This document shows, piece after piece, positions 18,529-25,896 of a stretch of DNA of 25,896 nucleotides. Each line of letters opens with the position of its first letter. Position 1 is the stretch's first letter. The stretch is from Ascoidea tarda (nom. inval.). Its lineage: Eukaryota; Ascomycota; Saccharomycetes; Ascoideales; Ascoideaceae. The translations under genes and the position numbers were made by a program. Location of the stretch: positions 1 to 25,896 of the forward strand of contig JAKTTS010000200.1 of assembly GCA_030560485.1 (NCBI GenBank). Reading direction: 5' to 3'. A model generated the notes under the pieces. The model saw only the letters and a program-made list of their open reading frames with translations. It did not search any database and was not told where the DNA came from.

Positions 18529-20601
18529 ATGTCGCAGCACAACAGTCCCCAGACCACTTCCAGCTCTCTTCCAGCTCTTGCTCCTGGCAAGGATTTGAGC
18601 TTGTCTACTTCGTACTCGGTGATCGATCCCACCGAGAGCAATGTGCTTCAGAAACCTGACAACGAGGTCTCTTCTGGTGATGGTGGCAAGAACAAATCAG
18701 AAAACTCTGCTCTGTCTTTTGGTGAGATTGATAGGCCCAGCGGGTCTAATTTCACTGATGTTGGTGATCAAATTCTGGATACCAAAGATGAAGACTCAGA
18801 CGAAATTTCCGCTAATGATGATGGAGACAATGATAGTGAGAACGAATCGAAAGAAGAAGAAAAAGTGGAAAAAGTGGAAAAAATGAATGATCAAATTTTA
18901 AAGGATTCGGTTCAACTTGATGGTCGAAATCCAGCTGATACAGGTGTTGATAAGGAAATTGTGAATGAAGTAGGTGATGTCTCTCAAGATGAAGAAAATA
19001 AGAAAATCGGGGATAGTTTATTGCCAGTGCTTTCAGAATCGATTATTAATGGAAACTCGATAGCTGATTTGAGTATTATTGACCTTCCATCTCCCAAGAA
19101 AAGCAATGGTTATGACACATATTTGAACTCATTTAAGAATGATTTGAATTTGAATTACAAATCTTCGTTAGATTTGTTTTTGAATAAGAAATTTTTACAA
19201 AGTTTTGAGACAATGGATAATTTGGTTAGTACTATTTTAGAATTTGAGGAGATATTGAAAGATGAGTATGGTAAGAGTGGTGGTAATGAGAATGAGAATG
19301 AGAATGGCGGTAATGATAATAAGACGTTGTTGATTTTAAATTTTTTTAATAATGTTGAAATTAAAAATTTGGTGATAAAGATATTTACATTGTATTTCAA
19401 CTTAATTGATATATCGACCCAGAATAAGTTGTTTGATAAGGATAGTTTTATGAAGATAAATTCCAAGTTTAAAAGCAATTTTTTTTTAGTTAAGGTTGGG
19501 TTGTTTTTTTTGAATATTAATAATATTAATCATTTGTCAATTAAGGAAAAGAAGAATGATGATAGGCTATTTAATAAGACCAAATTGTTACAAAATTATT
19601 TTTTGAAATATATTAAAAACGATGGGATTTCTGATATAAATCCGCAATTAATCTTTTTAATAGTTTTCATTGAGAACAAATTTGAAATATTTGATTTAAA
19701 TTCATTAAAGATTCAAATTGAGTCATATTTACTATTGATTGATTTTAAAAAATTTAAAATGATTGAATCAGAAATTAATAGCAACAATAACAATAACAAT
19801 CAATTGATTGAAAATTTAAACGATAAATTTATTGGTATAAATAATTTATTGGAGATTTACCTTTGCAATATACTAGTCAAATTAAAATTAGTTAGCGAGA
19901 GCAAAAGAATAATCGATGATAACGTATTGCTAAAAGACAATTATGAAAAATGGTTTGAGGTAATTCAAAAGAATAAACAAAAGTTTGAAAATCAAGCAAA
20001 TGAAAAGAATAAAAGCAAAGGTAGAAGAAACAGTACGCATTACAATAGCGACAGTAATAACAAAACTGGAAAAGAAAAAGAAAGAGAAAGAGAAAGAGAA
20101 AGGGGAACTGGAAAAGTTGGTGCAAATGAAAATGCTAAAACTAGAGATGCTGGCAATTCTAGCTCAAAGGCAAGCTCCAAATCCAGCAAAGCAAGTGGAA
20201 AAATCAACCAGGAAGAACTTGTCAGAAAGAAAAAAGAACTAATCTACAAAAAGTTCCAATCAAAGCATCCCCATATTGTGATAAACGAAAAGCACCTCCC
20301 GTCGCCAAAGCCAGGCGCCAAAACTGGCAGTGTGGCCAGTGAGTTGCAAATCGTGAGCTCGAACGACGAGAACAGTGGGAGGGTGAAGCTGAAATGGGGC
20401 ATGTTGTTGGACAGGCTCTGCGAGTTCTTCAAAATCAGGTCCAAGTTGCAGATGGCAGGCTACTTGGTGTTGTTGGTGTCGGTGTATCCTCTCTACCGTC
20501 TCGTTGGCAAGCGCGTCAAAACCGCAAGCGTGCGCCAGCTCGTGCAGCAGCTCCTCCAGAAGGTGGTGCAGACCCTTCGCATGGGCACCACCGCCCTCTA
20601 G
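18529..20601 (+). CDS. PEX15: Tail-anchored peroxisomal protein, Pex15/Pex26-like
   Basis: This encodes 690 aa with four parts. Residues 1-190 are acidic and low in complexity. About 195-480 is a helical, Leu/Phe/Asn/Lys-rich region. About 490-600 is a Lys/Ser-rich linker with a KEKERERERERE run. A C-terminal anchor follows, with a hydrophobic segment at ~642-661 (MAGYLVLLVSVYPLYRLVG), then a basic tail. A late transmembrane helix flanked by basic residues is typical of tail-anchored peroxisomal proteins. Two stretches resemble S. cerevisiae Pex15: SSLDLFLNKKFLQSFETM (Pex15 has a similar LFIKRDIKDCLEKM) and the anchor order of a Trp, an amphipathic stretch, the helix and a basic tail. Pex15 anchors the Pex1/Pex6 ATPases that recycle the import receptor Pex5. 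At 690 aa this is much longer than Pex15 (383). The identification rests on weak similarity plus architecture; another tail-anchored protein is possible. Codon use turns sharply GC-rich after about 20250. Confidence 0.6.
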   Translation: MSQHNSPQTTSSSLPALAPGKDLSLSTSYSVIDPTESNVLQKPDNEVSSGDGGKNKSENSALSFGEIDRPSGSNFTDVGDQILDTKDEDSDEISANDDGDNDSENESKEEEKVEKVEKMNDQILKDSVQLDGRNPADTGVDKEIVNEVGDVSQDEENKKIGDSLLPVLSESIINGNSIADLSIIDLPSPKKSNGYDTYLNSFKNDLNLNYKSSLDLFLNKKFLQSFETMDNLVSTILEFEEILKDEYGKSGGNENENENGGNDNKTLLILNFFNNVEIKNLVIKIFTLYFNLIDISTQNKLFDKDSFMKINSKFKSNFFLVKVGLFFLNINNINHLSIKEKKNDDRLFNKTKLLQNYFLKYIKNDGISDINPQLIFLIVFIENKFEIFDLNSLKIQIESYLLLIDFKKFKMIESEINSNNNNNNQLIENLNDKFIGINNLLEIYLCNILVKLKLVSESKRIIDDNVLLKDNYEKWFEVIQKNKQKFENQANEKNKSKGRRNSTHYNSDSNNKTGKEKERERERERGTGKVGANENAKTRDAGNSSSKASSKSSKASGKINQEELVRKKKELIYKKFQSKHPHIVINEKHLPSPKPGAKTGSVASELQIVSSNDENSGRVKLKWGMLLDRLCEFFKIRSKLQMAGYLVLLVSVYPLYRLVGKRVKTASVRQLVQQLLQKVVQTLRMGTTAL

Positions 20602-20801
20602 CCAGACCTCTGGCCCCGGCCCCCTCCTTTTGAGCTGTTGTGATTCGAGCGCCGTGCAGACGCGTAAACGGGAGCACGCGTAAATGGGAGCCTGGTTCCC
20701 TTGTGTTGGTGCCATCCCGTGTAATGGTTTTTTGCTAGCACTGAAAGCTGTGCTTCAACTCCATCTGTTCTGCTTCTCTTCCCTCTCGCTAACAACTCAC
20801 A
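20602..20801 (+). promoter_or_regulatory. Velvet-gene promoter with tandem MluI-box repeat
   Basis: This 200-bp region lies between the PEX15-like stop and the velvet ATG and is GC-rich. It contains two adjacent 16-bp units, ACGCGTAAACGGGAGC (20660-20675) and ACGCGTAAATGGGAGC (20676-20691), differing at one base. ACGCGT is the MluI cell-cycle box bound by MBF (Mbp1/Swi6) in yeasts. The pair lies 110-140 bp before the ATG, a normal position for an upstream activating site. No TATA box is evident; a CT-rich tract (20760-20788) precedes the start. Confidence 0.6.
20660..20691 (+). repeat. Two-copy 16-bp tandem repeat containing ACGCGT
   Basis: Two directly adjacent 16-bp units match at 15 of 16 positions. 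Each starts with the MBF-type motif ACGCGT. The repeat is intergenic, in the velvet-gene promoter. Confidence 0.95.
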
Positions 20802-23373
20802 ATGGCAAAGCTCACCAAGTACCATATCAACCCTCTTCCTGTTTCTGCCATCAAGACAGCTGAGGCCAACTACAAGCTCACCATTATCCAGCAGCCAAAG
20901 CAGGCAAGGGCCTCGGGAACCACCAGACAATGTATGTTCCTCCTCTTTCACCACTAGCGTCAGACACAACGCTTTGCATCTTCGTTCTCTCTCTTTCTGC
21001 TTGTTTTTTTCCTGTTTTGGGCTTTTCTTTTTCTTTCACTGGTTCTTTCTTTTTCTCTGATGTTTCTAACCAACTTTTGCATTTATAGTTTCTGGGAGAC
21101 GATCAATTGATCCCTTTCCGATTTTAGCGGTTTCTCTAGAGCACAATGGTGAGAACATCGTTGACCACTCATTCAATTTTTTGATCTGCACTGCTTCTAT
21201 TCAACATGTCGAGGATTCTGACGACGAAGACGACGAAAAAAAAAGAAAAAGAAGAAGAACAAATCTCAAAGAAAAAAAAAGGCATAATGTTCTATTCGGC
21301 ACTTCGTTTGTTTCCGCTAATATTTTAAGTCCCAATCACATCAACAACTATAGAAATCCCAACTTGGATCCTGAAGTTTTAAAAGCCTTTTTTGTTTTCA
21401 ACGATTTATCGATTAGACTTGAAGGCAGGTACCGCTTAGTCTTTAAACTATACGAATTTCCATTAACTCATTCAAGTTCCACCTCATTTTTATCTCCAGA
21501 TCCAAGTTCAGCTTCAGCTTCAAGTTCAAGTTCAAACTCAAGTCTAAACTCAAATTTCCTAAATTCTCCAAAACTATTCTTCAGAGGCTCAATTCAAAGT
21601 GACGAAATTGTTTGCTATAATGCCAAAGATTTTCCTGGCTTACAACCCTCTCCATCCTTGACACAAAAACTCAAAAACTTGGGCTCAAGAATTCGTGTTA
21701 GAAAAGTTCCTGCCGCAAAAAGAAAACTGATCAAGGACTCCAGAACTGATGATGAAAATAGTGACAATATCAACTCTATCACCGCTATCGTTAGTATCAC
21801 CTCAAACAGTACTAACGACGATAACAATGCCAACAGTAACATTAACAACTCTAATAACAACAACAGTAATACCAATAATACTAATAACAATGATAATGAC
21901 AACCAAAACAAACTAAAAGTTCTATCTGATATTTCGTCCTCTTTGAAACCAATCGAATTGCCTCAAATAGTAACCTCCAACTTCCCTCCTCATTATTCAA
22001 GTTCTCCAATGACACCCTCAAGCCAATTTTTATCTCCTTATCCTCTTCCTCATCCATACATGATAAATCCATATAGCTACTTCAACCCATTGGAAGGCGC
22101 TCCACAATCAATCCAAAATATTGATAGCCAAGATTTCAATAATCAAAATAACCAAAATCAAATCAACAACCAAATCAACCAAATCAACATTAACTCTCCC
22201 TCTATTAATGGCGCTCCAATCAACTACTCAATTAATGAAAACGGCAGTCCAAACTCAAATCTACCTCAACTTTATTTAGGTCAACTTCCAAGATATTACA
22301 ACTATCCATATCCAATACCTGCTGCTGCTGCTGCCCCTCCTCATCCTCATCCCCTCCATCTCTCAAAACAACAACAACAAAAACAGCAGAAAACCGATTT
22401 TGATGATAATCCCAACTCTCCTTCAAATTCGGTTCCTGTTGATTCTATTGATGATGAAATTTTGAAACAAAATCAAAGCGATTTCACTAAACCATTAACC
22501 AAAAATAAGAAAAATGATAAAAACGATAAAAACAATAGCTCAAATAATAGCGACACTGATGTTGACATGAAAAATAATTTAAATAATTTAAATAAAAATC
22601 AAATCGAAAATACTAATCAAATTGAAATAAAAAATGCAAATGCAAATGCAAACGCAAATGGAAACGCAAATGGAAATGGAAACGGAAATGGAACTTATAA
22701 ATCTGAAAACAAAAAAGATGAAAATGATAAACATCAATCTCAGAAAAATCAATCGAATCTGGAAAATAACGGAAAAAACAAGAAAAATGAAGATGAGATT
22801 AATATTGACATGGAAATAGATATCCAAAATGAACTAGATAAATTAACTGACATAAAATATGAAAACAACAATCATAACCATAACCATAACTATAACCATA
22901 ATCACAATCACAACCACAGTCACAATAAAATCGAAAACGAAAGCCATCGTATTAACAACAATGATATTACTAATGGCAACGCTCACAATAACAGCACATC
23001 AGACAAAGAAAACCAAATTGAAAATAAAGACGTGCTGCAAGAAATGAACATGGAATCCAAAAACAAAGGAATAGATGTTTTATCGCTCGATGATGATACT
23101 GACGATGAAAGAAAACTAGAAGGAAAAAGGATGCTCTTGGAAATCGAAAACCAAATCGAAAACCAAATCGAAAGCCAAATCAATAGCCGAATCGATAGTA
23201 AGTTGGTAGATCATGACAATGATTTGGGCAACAAAACTGCAGAGATCAACGACGTGCTTCAAGCCTTTCAGAACAGCAATGATGTTCTTGATTCTGAAGC
23301 CAATATTATGCAAATGCTTCGAGAAGCAAATTATTCTCACAACGAGCATCACCACAACCACAATGGAAATTGA
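20802..23373 (+). CDS. Velvet-domain transcriptional regulator (two exons)
   Basis: The spliced gene joins 20802-20931 to 21089-23373 and encodes 804 aa. The intron falls inside the velvet signature: exon 1 ends YKLTIIQQPKQARASGTTRQ and exon 2 starts SGRRSIDPFPILAVSL. Together these match the family pattern of a QxP..ARxCG stretch, then RRPIDPPPIVQL. Later segments also fit: FFVFNDLSIRLEGRYRLVFKL (~142-162), SDEIVCYNAKDFPGL (~213-228) and IRVRK (~245-249). The domain occupies about residues 8-250, with an acidic-then-basic insert (EDSDDEDDEKKRKRRR, ~85-100) that should act as a nuclear signal. The remainder is disordered: Asn/Ser-rich, proline-rich, with NA/NG repeats (~559-580), His-Asn repeats (~637-658) and IENQ repeats. 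The usual Cys of the ARxCG motif is Ser here. Velvet proteins (VeA, VelB, VosA, VelC) are DNA-binding developmental regulators of filamentous fungi with an NF-kB-like fold. I cannot assign a subfamily; a VosA/VelB-like type seems closest. Confidence 0.88.
20932..21088 (+). other. Spliceosomal intron in the velvet gene (157 nt)
   Basis: The donor is GTATGT at 20932, the branch site CTAAC at 21066-21070, and the acceptor TATAG ends at 21088, about 19 nt after the branch A. Exon 1 is 130 nt from ATG, leaving one base of a split codon; exon 2 supplies TT to make Phe. Both sides then read continuously through the velvet motif, which is the strongest support for this splice. Without splicing, the exon 2 frame has no ATG before the domain. 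Confidence 0.92.
22633..22693 (+). repeat. AATGCA/AATGGA hexamer repeat in the velvet gene
   Basis: A run of imperfect hexamers (AATGCA, AACGCA, AATGGA, AACGGA) encodes alternating Asn-Ala then Asn-Gly in the disordered C-terminal part of the velvet protein. Synonymous AAT/AAC differences suggest an older repeat that has drifted. Confidence 0.9.
22863..22926 (+). repeat. His-Asn coding repeat in the velvet gene
   Basis: Imperfect AACCAT/AATCAC hexamers encode about ten alternating His and Asn residues (with one Tyr and one Ser). A second, shorter His/Asn cluster forms the C-terminus near 23338-23370. Such tracts could bind metal, but polar low complexity is common in this genome and no function can be inferred. 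Confidence 0.9.
23143..23202 (+). repeat. 12-bp coding repeat (Ile-Glu-Asn-Gln) in the velvet gene
   Basis: Five degenerate copies of a 12-mer like ATCGAAAACCAA encode IENQ, IENQ, IESQ, INSR, IDSK in a row. The pattern places Ile every four residues, which could form a short amphipathic helix or coiled coil, but may be only slippage. Confidence 0.8.
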
Positions 23374-23732
23374 ATCGTTGTTTCAATCCTAACACTGCTA
23401 CCAGACACCATGCACACTGTAATCCCTGTTTTCGTTTTTTTTTTGTTCGCTCCAGCTCCAGCTTAGATGCTCCTTTGGCTTATTGTTTTGTTAATACTTG
23501 TTGTACTTTACTTTTCTAATATATCCTCTCTTTTGCTCCAGTGTAGCTCCAACTCTGTAGCTGTACGTTTCAGCCAGTATTTCCCCTTCGGGTGATCACT
23601 TCCAAGTTAGGGGGCAGGCTCAAAAACGTAATTTGTAAAACGGTCAACTTTCTGCTGAAAGATGAATGCTATTTTTACTTTATTCACCATCACCTTGTTT
23701 TCCTTACTATCTAAGCTAGGTGATTAAGCAGA
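23374..23732 (+). promoter_or_regulatory. Velvet 3' region and PEF1 promoter
   Basis: This is a 359-bp tandem spacer. The first ~150 bp contain a T run (23435-23443) and AT-rich text suitable for the velvet terminator. Repeated GCTCCAG words occur (23450-23461, 23535-23541). The part before the PEF1 ATG at 23733 is AT-rich, with no clear TATA box. No RNA gene was recognised. Confidence 0.45.
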
Positions 23733-25583
23733 ATGACCGATGATTTAGTGGTAAGTAAGAAGGATGTAATTTTTGTATATTTGCAAAAACAATGCTAACA
23801 ACTAGATGGACTTGAATGTTTCCAGAAATTTCCTACTCCAGCTCAAGTTATTGGAGCCAAAAAACGAAAACCACCACCTTCCAGCTCAACGAACAACCCA
23901 AAGGGACAGGGAGCAGGCCAAAGCTGGCAGAGATTGGAGCAGCAGCAGACTCAGTTCCAAGGGAACAGCCATATGCAAAAGATTCCGCAACAGAAGACGT
24001 ATCATGGTGGGCAGTTTTCTTATCAAAGGCAACAAGTAGGACCCATAGGTAAAGAGAGTTTTTATTTCAAGGCCCAGCAGACACAAACACAACAGCCAAT
24101 ACCTTCTCAAAACACGTATTCTCAAAACAGACCGAATCATTTTCCTATTCCTCCTACTCACAATCCAGTAATATACAGCAGTTCAGCTCCACAGCCAATT
24201 GCTAGTCAAGCGACATACGCCAATCCCAGTGTTCCTAATGGTGTTCCCAATGTCGTTCCCAATCCAATGAATTATCAAAGAGAACCACAACCACAGGTAC
24301 CACAAACTATTCAACGACAGCAAACGTATCCAATGCAGTCGATTTCAAGTAGAAACAATTACTCGAATCAGACCGGATCTGTTCCTTTTAATGCGCCATT
24401 ACCAGCACAACAAACGTATCCTATTCAACAACGACAAAACTCATATACTGGGTTTGGAAATGAGTATGATAGAAATGTGAATGCGAGTGGAAATGGGGCT
24501 GGAAATACAAATGCAAATATGAATATGAATATGGATATGAACATTGAGCAGTTTCAAATTTTGAATTTGGACGGCAATGATAATAGTTATAATAATAATA
24601 GTGGTGATAATAGTAATAATTATAATTATAATAATAACAATAGTAATAACAACAATATTCCGCAAGTGATATCACCTAAAAGGAATAATCTTACGAACAG
24701 TGATTTAAATTTAAATTTGAATTTCAATCCGAATTTAAGCAATCAGTTATCAAACCCTTATATTAGTAATAACAATAGCGCTATTGGTGCTAATAGTGCT
24801 ATTGGCCCTAATAGCAACATTAATAATAATCCTATTGTTGATGTCAACCACAACCCTAATGTTAATACTAATAATGATAATTTTGTGAATAATGAGGAAA
24901 ATGGGAACAAGTTTAAAAGGAGATCTTCGCCAGCCAACAACTTGGGAAACCAAGTGTATTCAAGGAACAGTGTTGAAAATTTGATTCCTATTCGATCGAT
25001 AGAAGAAGAAATTAAACAGCAAAGAGAAAGACCATTAATGGTCCAAAAGACATCGGATGTTGAAAAATTGGAGATCCAATTGAAGAAATTGTTTGATACA
25101 GTTGATGTTAATAAGAGTGGGAAATTGACAGAAAAGGAATTAAGCAGAGCGTTGTACAATACTGACTATTCCAAATTTGAGATCTCGACCATTAGCCTTA
25201 TGATTAAACTATTTGATAAAGACGGGTCCGGGGATATAGACTTTAAAGAGTTTTATAATTTGTGGAATTATATAACACATTGGAGAAAGGTGTTTCAGAT
25301 TTACGATAAAGACAAAAGCAATACAATAACATTCAGCGAGTACCAAGAGACGTTGAAGAGCTTTGGATATAGGCTATCGATTGATACTTCACTATATATA
25401 TTTCGGAGGTTTTCGAATAACAACAGCTCGTCGGCATTTGAGATGAAGTTTGATTTATATGTCGAGAGCTTGATATGGTTGCTAAAATGCACAAATTCAT
25501 TCAAGAAGTACGATTCCGAGGGATCGGGAATCGGCGTGATTCCGTTTGAGAAGTTTGTTTCGGAGGTATTGTCGTTCAGATAA
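23733..25583 (+). CDS. PEF1: Penta-EF-hand calcium-binding protein (two exons)
   Basis: The spliced gene joins 23733-23750 to 23826-25583 and encodes 591 aa. The tiny first exon gives MTDDLV; exon 2 continues KFPTPAQVIGAKKRK. This mirrors S. cerevisiae Pef1, whose N-terminus contains DDFVRYATPKEAM. A long Gln/Pro/Asn-rich region follows (to ~400), a known feature of fungal and animal PEF1/ALG-2-type proteins, including several QQTYP/QNTY-like motifs. The C-terminal ~165 residues hold the penta-EF-hand module: EF1 DVNKSGKLTEKE from Asp433, EF2 DKDGSGDIDFKE from Asp470, EF3 DKDKSNTITFSE from Asp500, and two degenerate hands. EF1-EF3 retain calcium-ligand positions, so calcium binding is likely. 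Pef1 in S. cerevisiae is linked to cell-surface growth and budding; animal kin act in ER export and membrane repair. The protein is far longer than S. cerevisiae Pef1 (335 aa) because of the Asn-rich linker. Confidence 0.88.
23751..23825 (+). other. Spliceosomal intron in PEF1 (75 nt)
   Basis: The donor is GTAAGT at 23751, the branch site CTAAC at 23795-23799, and the acceptor TTTCCAG ends at 23825. Both flanking exons are phase 0. A nearer AG at 23804-23805 is only 7 nt after the branch A, too close for use, and would throw the EF-hand frame out. Without the splice, the EF-hand frame has a stop just upstream (23796-23798) and no ATG until 23973, inside the Gln-rich region. Confidence 0.85.
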
Positions 25584-25896
25584 GAGCTGGGTCCTCATTT
25601 GCACGACGGACAGCTGGCTGTAGCATCTTAATACACATCACTGATAATCCATATGGGGCATGTTCAGCGAGTGCAGCAGTGGACAGTGTTTACGAGGGGA
25701 CGTTACCCTGTGCGCGTGAACATGGGCCACTCGCTCCTTCCTGTTTGGGCACAGCATCAAAGCAAAGATCAGCGCGCATCGGCCGTGCGGTTCCAGACCG
25801 GCCCACCAGCACGGAACCGTTGCCGTTATGCCTCTGCCCACGTCTGCCCACGGTCGCACGCGTGCTCCGTCCGGGTGGAGCAGCTCGACCCAGCAC
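25584..25896. other. GC-rich right end, no gene recognised
   Basis: These 313 bp follow the PEF1 stop and become steadily richer in G+C towards the edge. They contain a tandem TCTGCCCACG pair (25833-25852) and ACGCGT at 25858-25863. Minus-strand frames run to the edge without recognisable protein features. By analogy with the other GC-rich patches here, this is probably the promoter side of a gene beyond the window. Confidence 0.4.

Noticed and set aside
21181-23373. Velvet gene read as a single exon starting at TTG 21181
   Set aside because: This cuts off the first, most diagnostic part of the velvet domain. Splicing to exon 1 restores it with good donor, branch and acceptor sites and the correct phase.
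23806-24039. PEF1 exon 2 starting at the first AG (23804-23805)
   Set aside because: The AG is 7 nt from the branch A and leads into a frame that stops at 24039, not the EF-hand frame.
25638-25896. Minus-strand frames at the GC-rich right edge
   Set aside because: High GC lengthens random frames; they show no recognisable domain and overlap each other in different frames.

Overview
The window looks like nuclear DNA of a budding yeast (Saccharomycotina). It has compact, mostly intronless genes in AT-rich DNA, asparagine-rich low-complexity tracts, and short introns with GTATGT/GTAAGT donors and CTAAC branch sites. Almost every gene has a clear Saccharomyces cerevisiae counterpart. The convergent pair CAT2/VPS71 keeps the arrangement of S. 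cerevisiae YML042W/YML041C. CTG codons are conspicuously rare even where CTC is common, so the Leu/Ser/Ala meaning of CUG is left open; translations here use the standard code. I cannot name the species.

Layout: UBP2 (minus, runs off the left edge); RAD5 (minus); a GC-rich divergent promoter; CAT2 (plus), convergent with VPS71 (minus); an unrecognised secreted-type protein (minus); MSW1 (minus); a 1.85 kb gene-free region; an SMF1-type Nramp metal transporter (plus), convergent with LEO1 (minus); a divergent promoter; a PEX15/PEX26-like tail-anchored protein (plus); a spliced velvet-domain gene (plus); a spliced PEF1 (plus); and a GC-rich right end with no supported gene.

The genes are general housekeeping rather than one pathway: deubiquitination, DNA damage tolerance, acetyl-carnitine shuttling, SWR1 and Paf1 chromatin complexes, mitochondrial translation, metal uptake, peroxisome import and calcium signalling. 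CAT2 (two starts plus a C-terminal PKL) and the PEX15-like gene both concern peroxisomes.

Two results stand out. First, a two-exon gene at 20802-23373 encodes a velvet domain, the NF-kB-like fold of filamentous-fungal regulators (VeA, VelB, VosA), a family missing from the familiar yeasts. It is visible only if the intron is removed. Second, the RAD5 orthologue keeps HIRAN and all Snf2 helicase motifs but lacks the RING finger that makes Rad5 a ubiquitin ligase. Other points of interest are a tiny first exon in PEF1, a tandem MluI-box repeat upstream of the velvet gene, GC-rich islands centred on particular promoters, and an orphan secreted protein.
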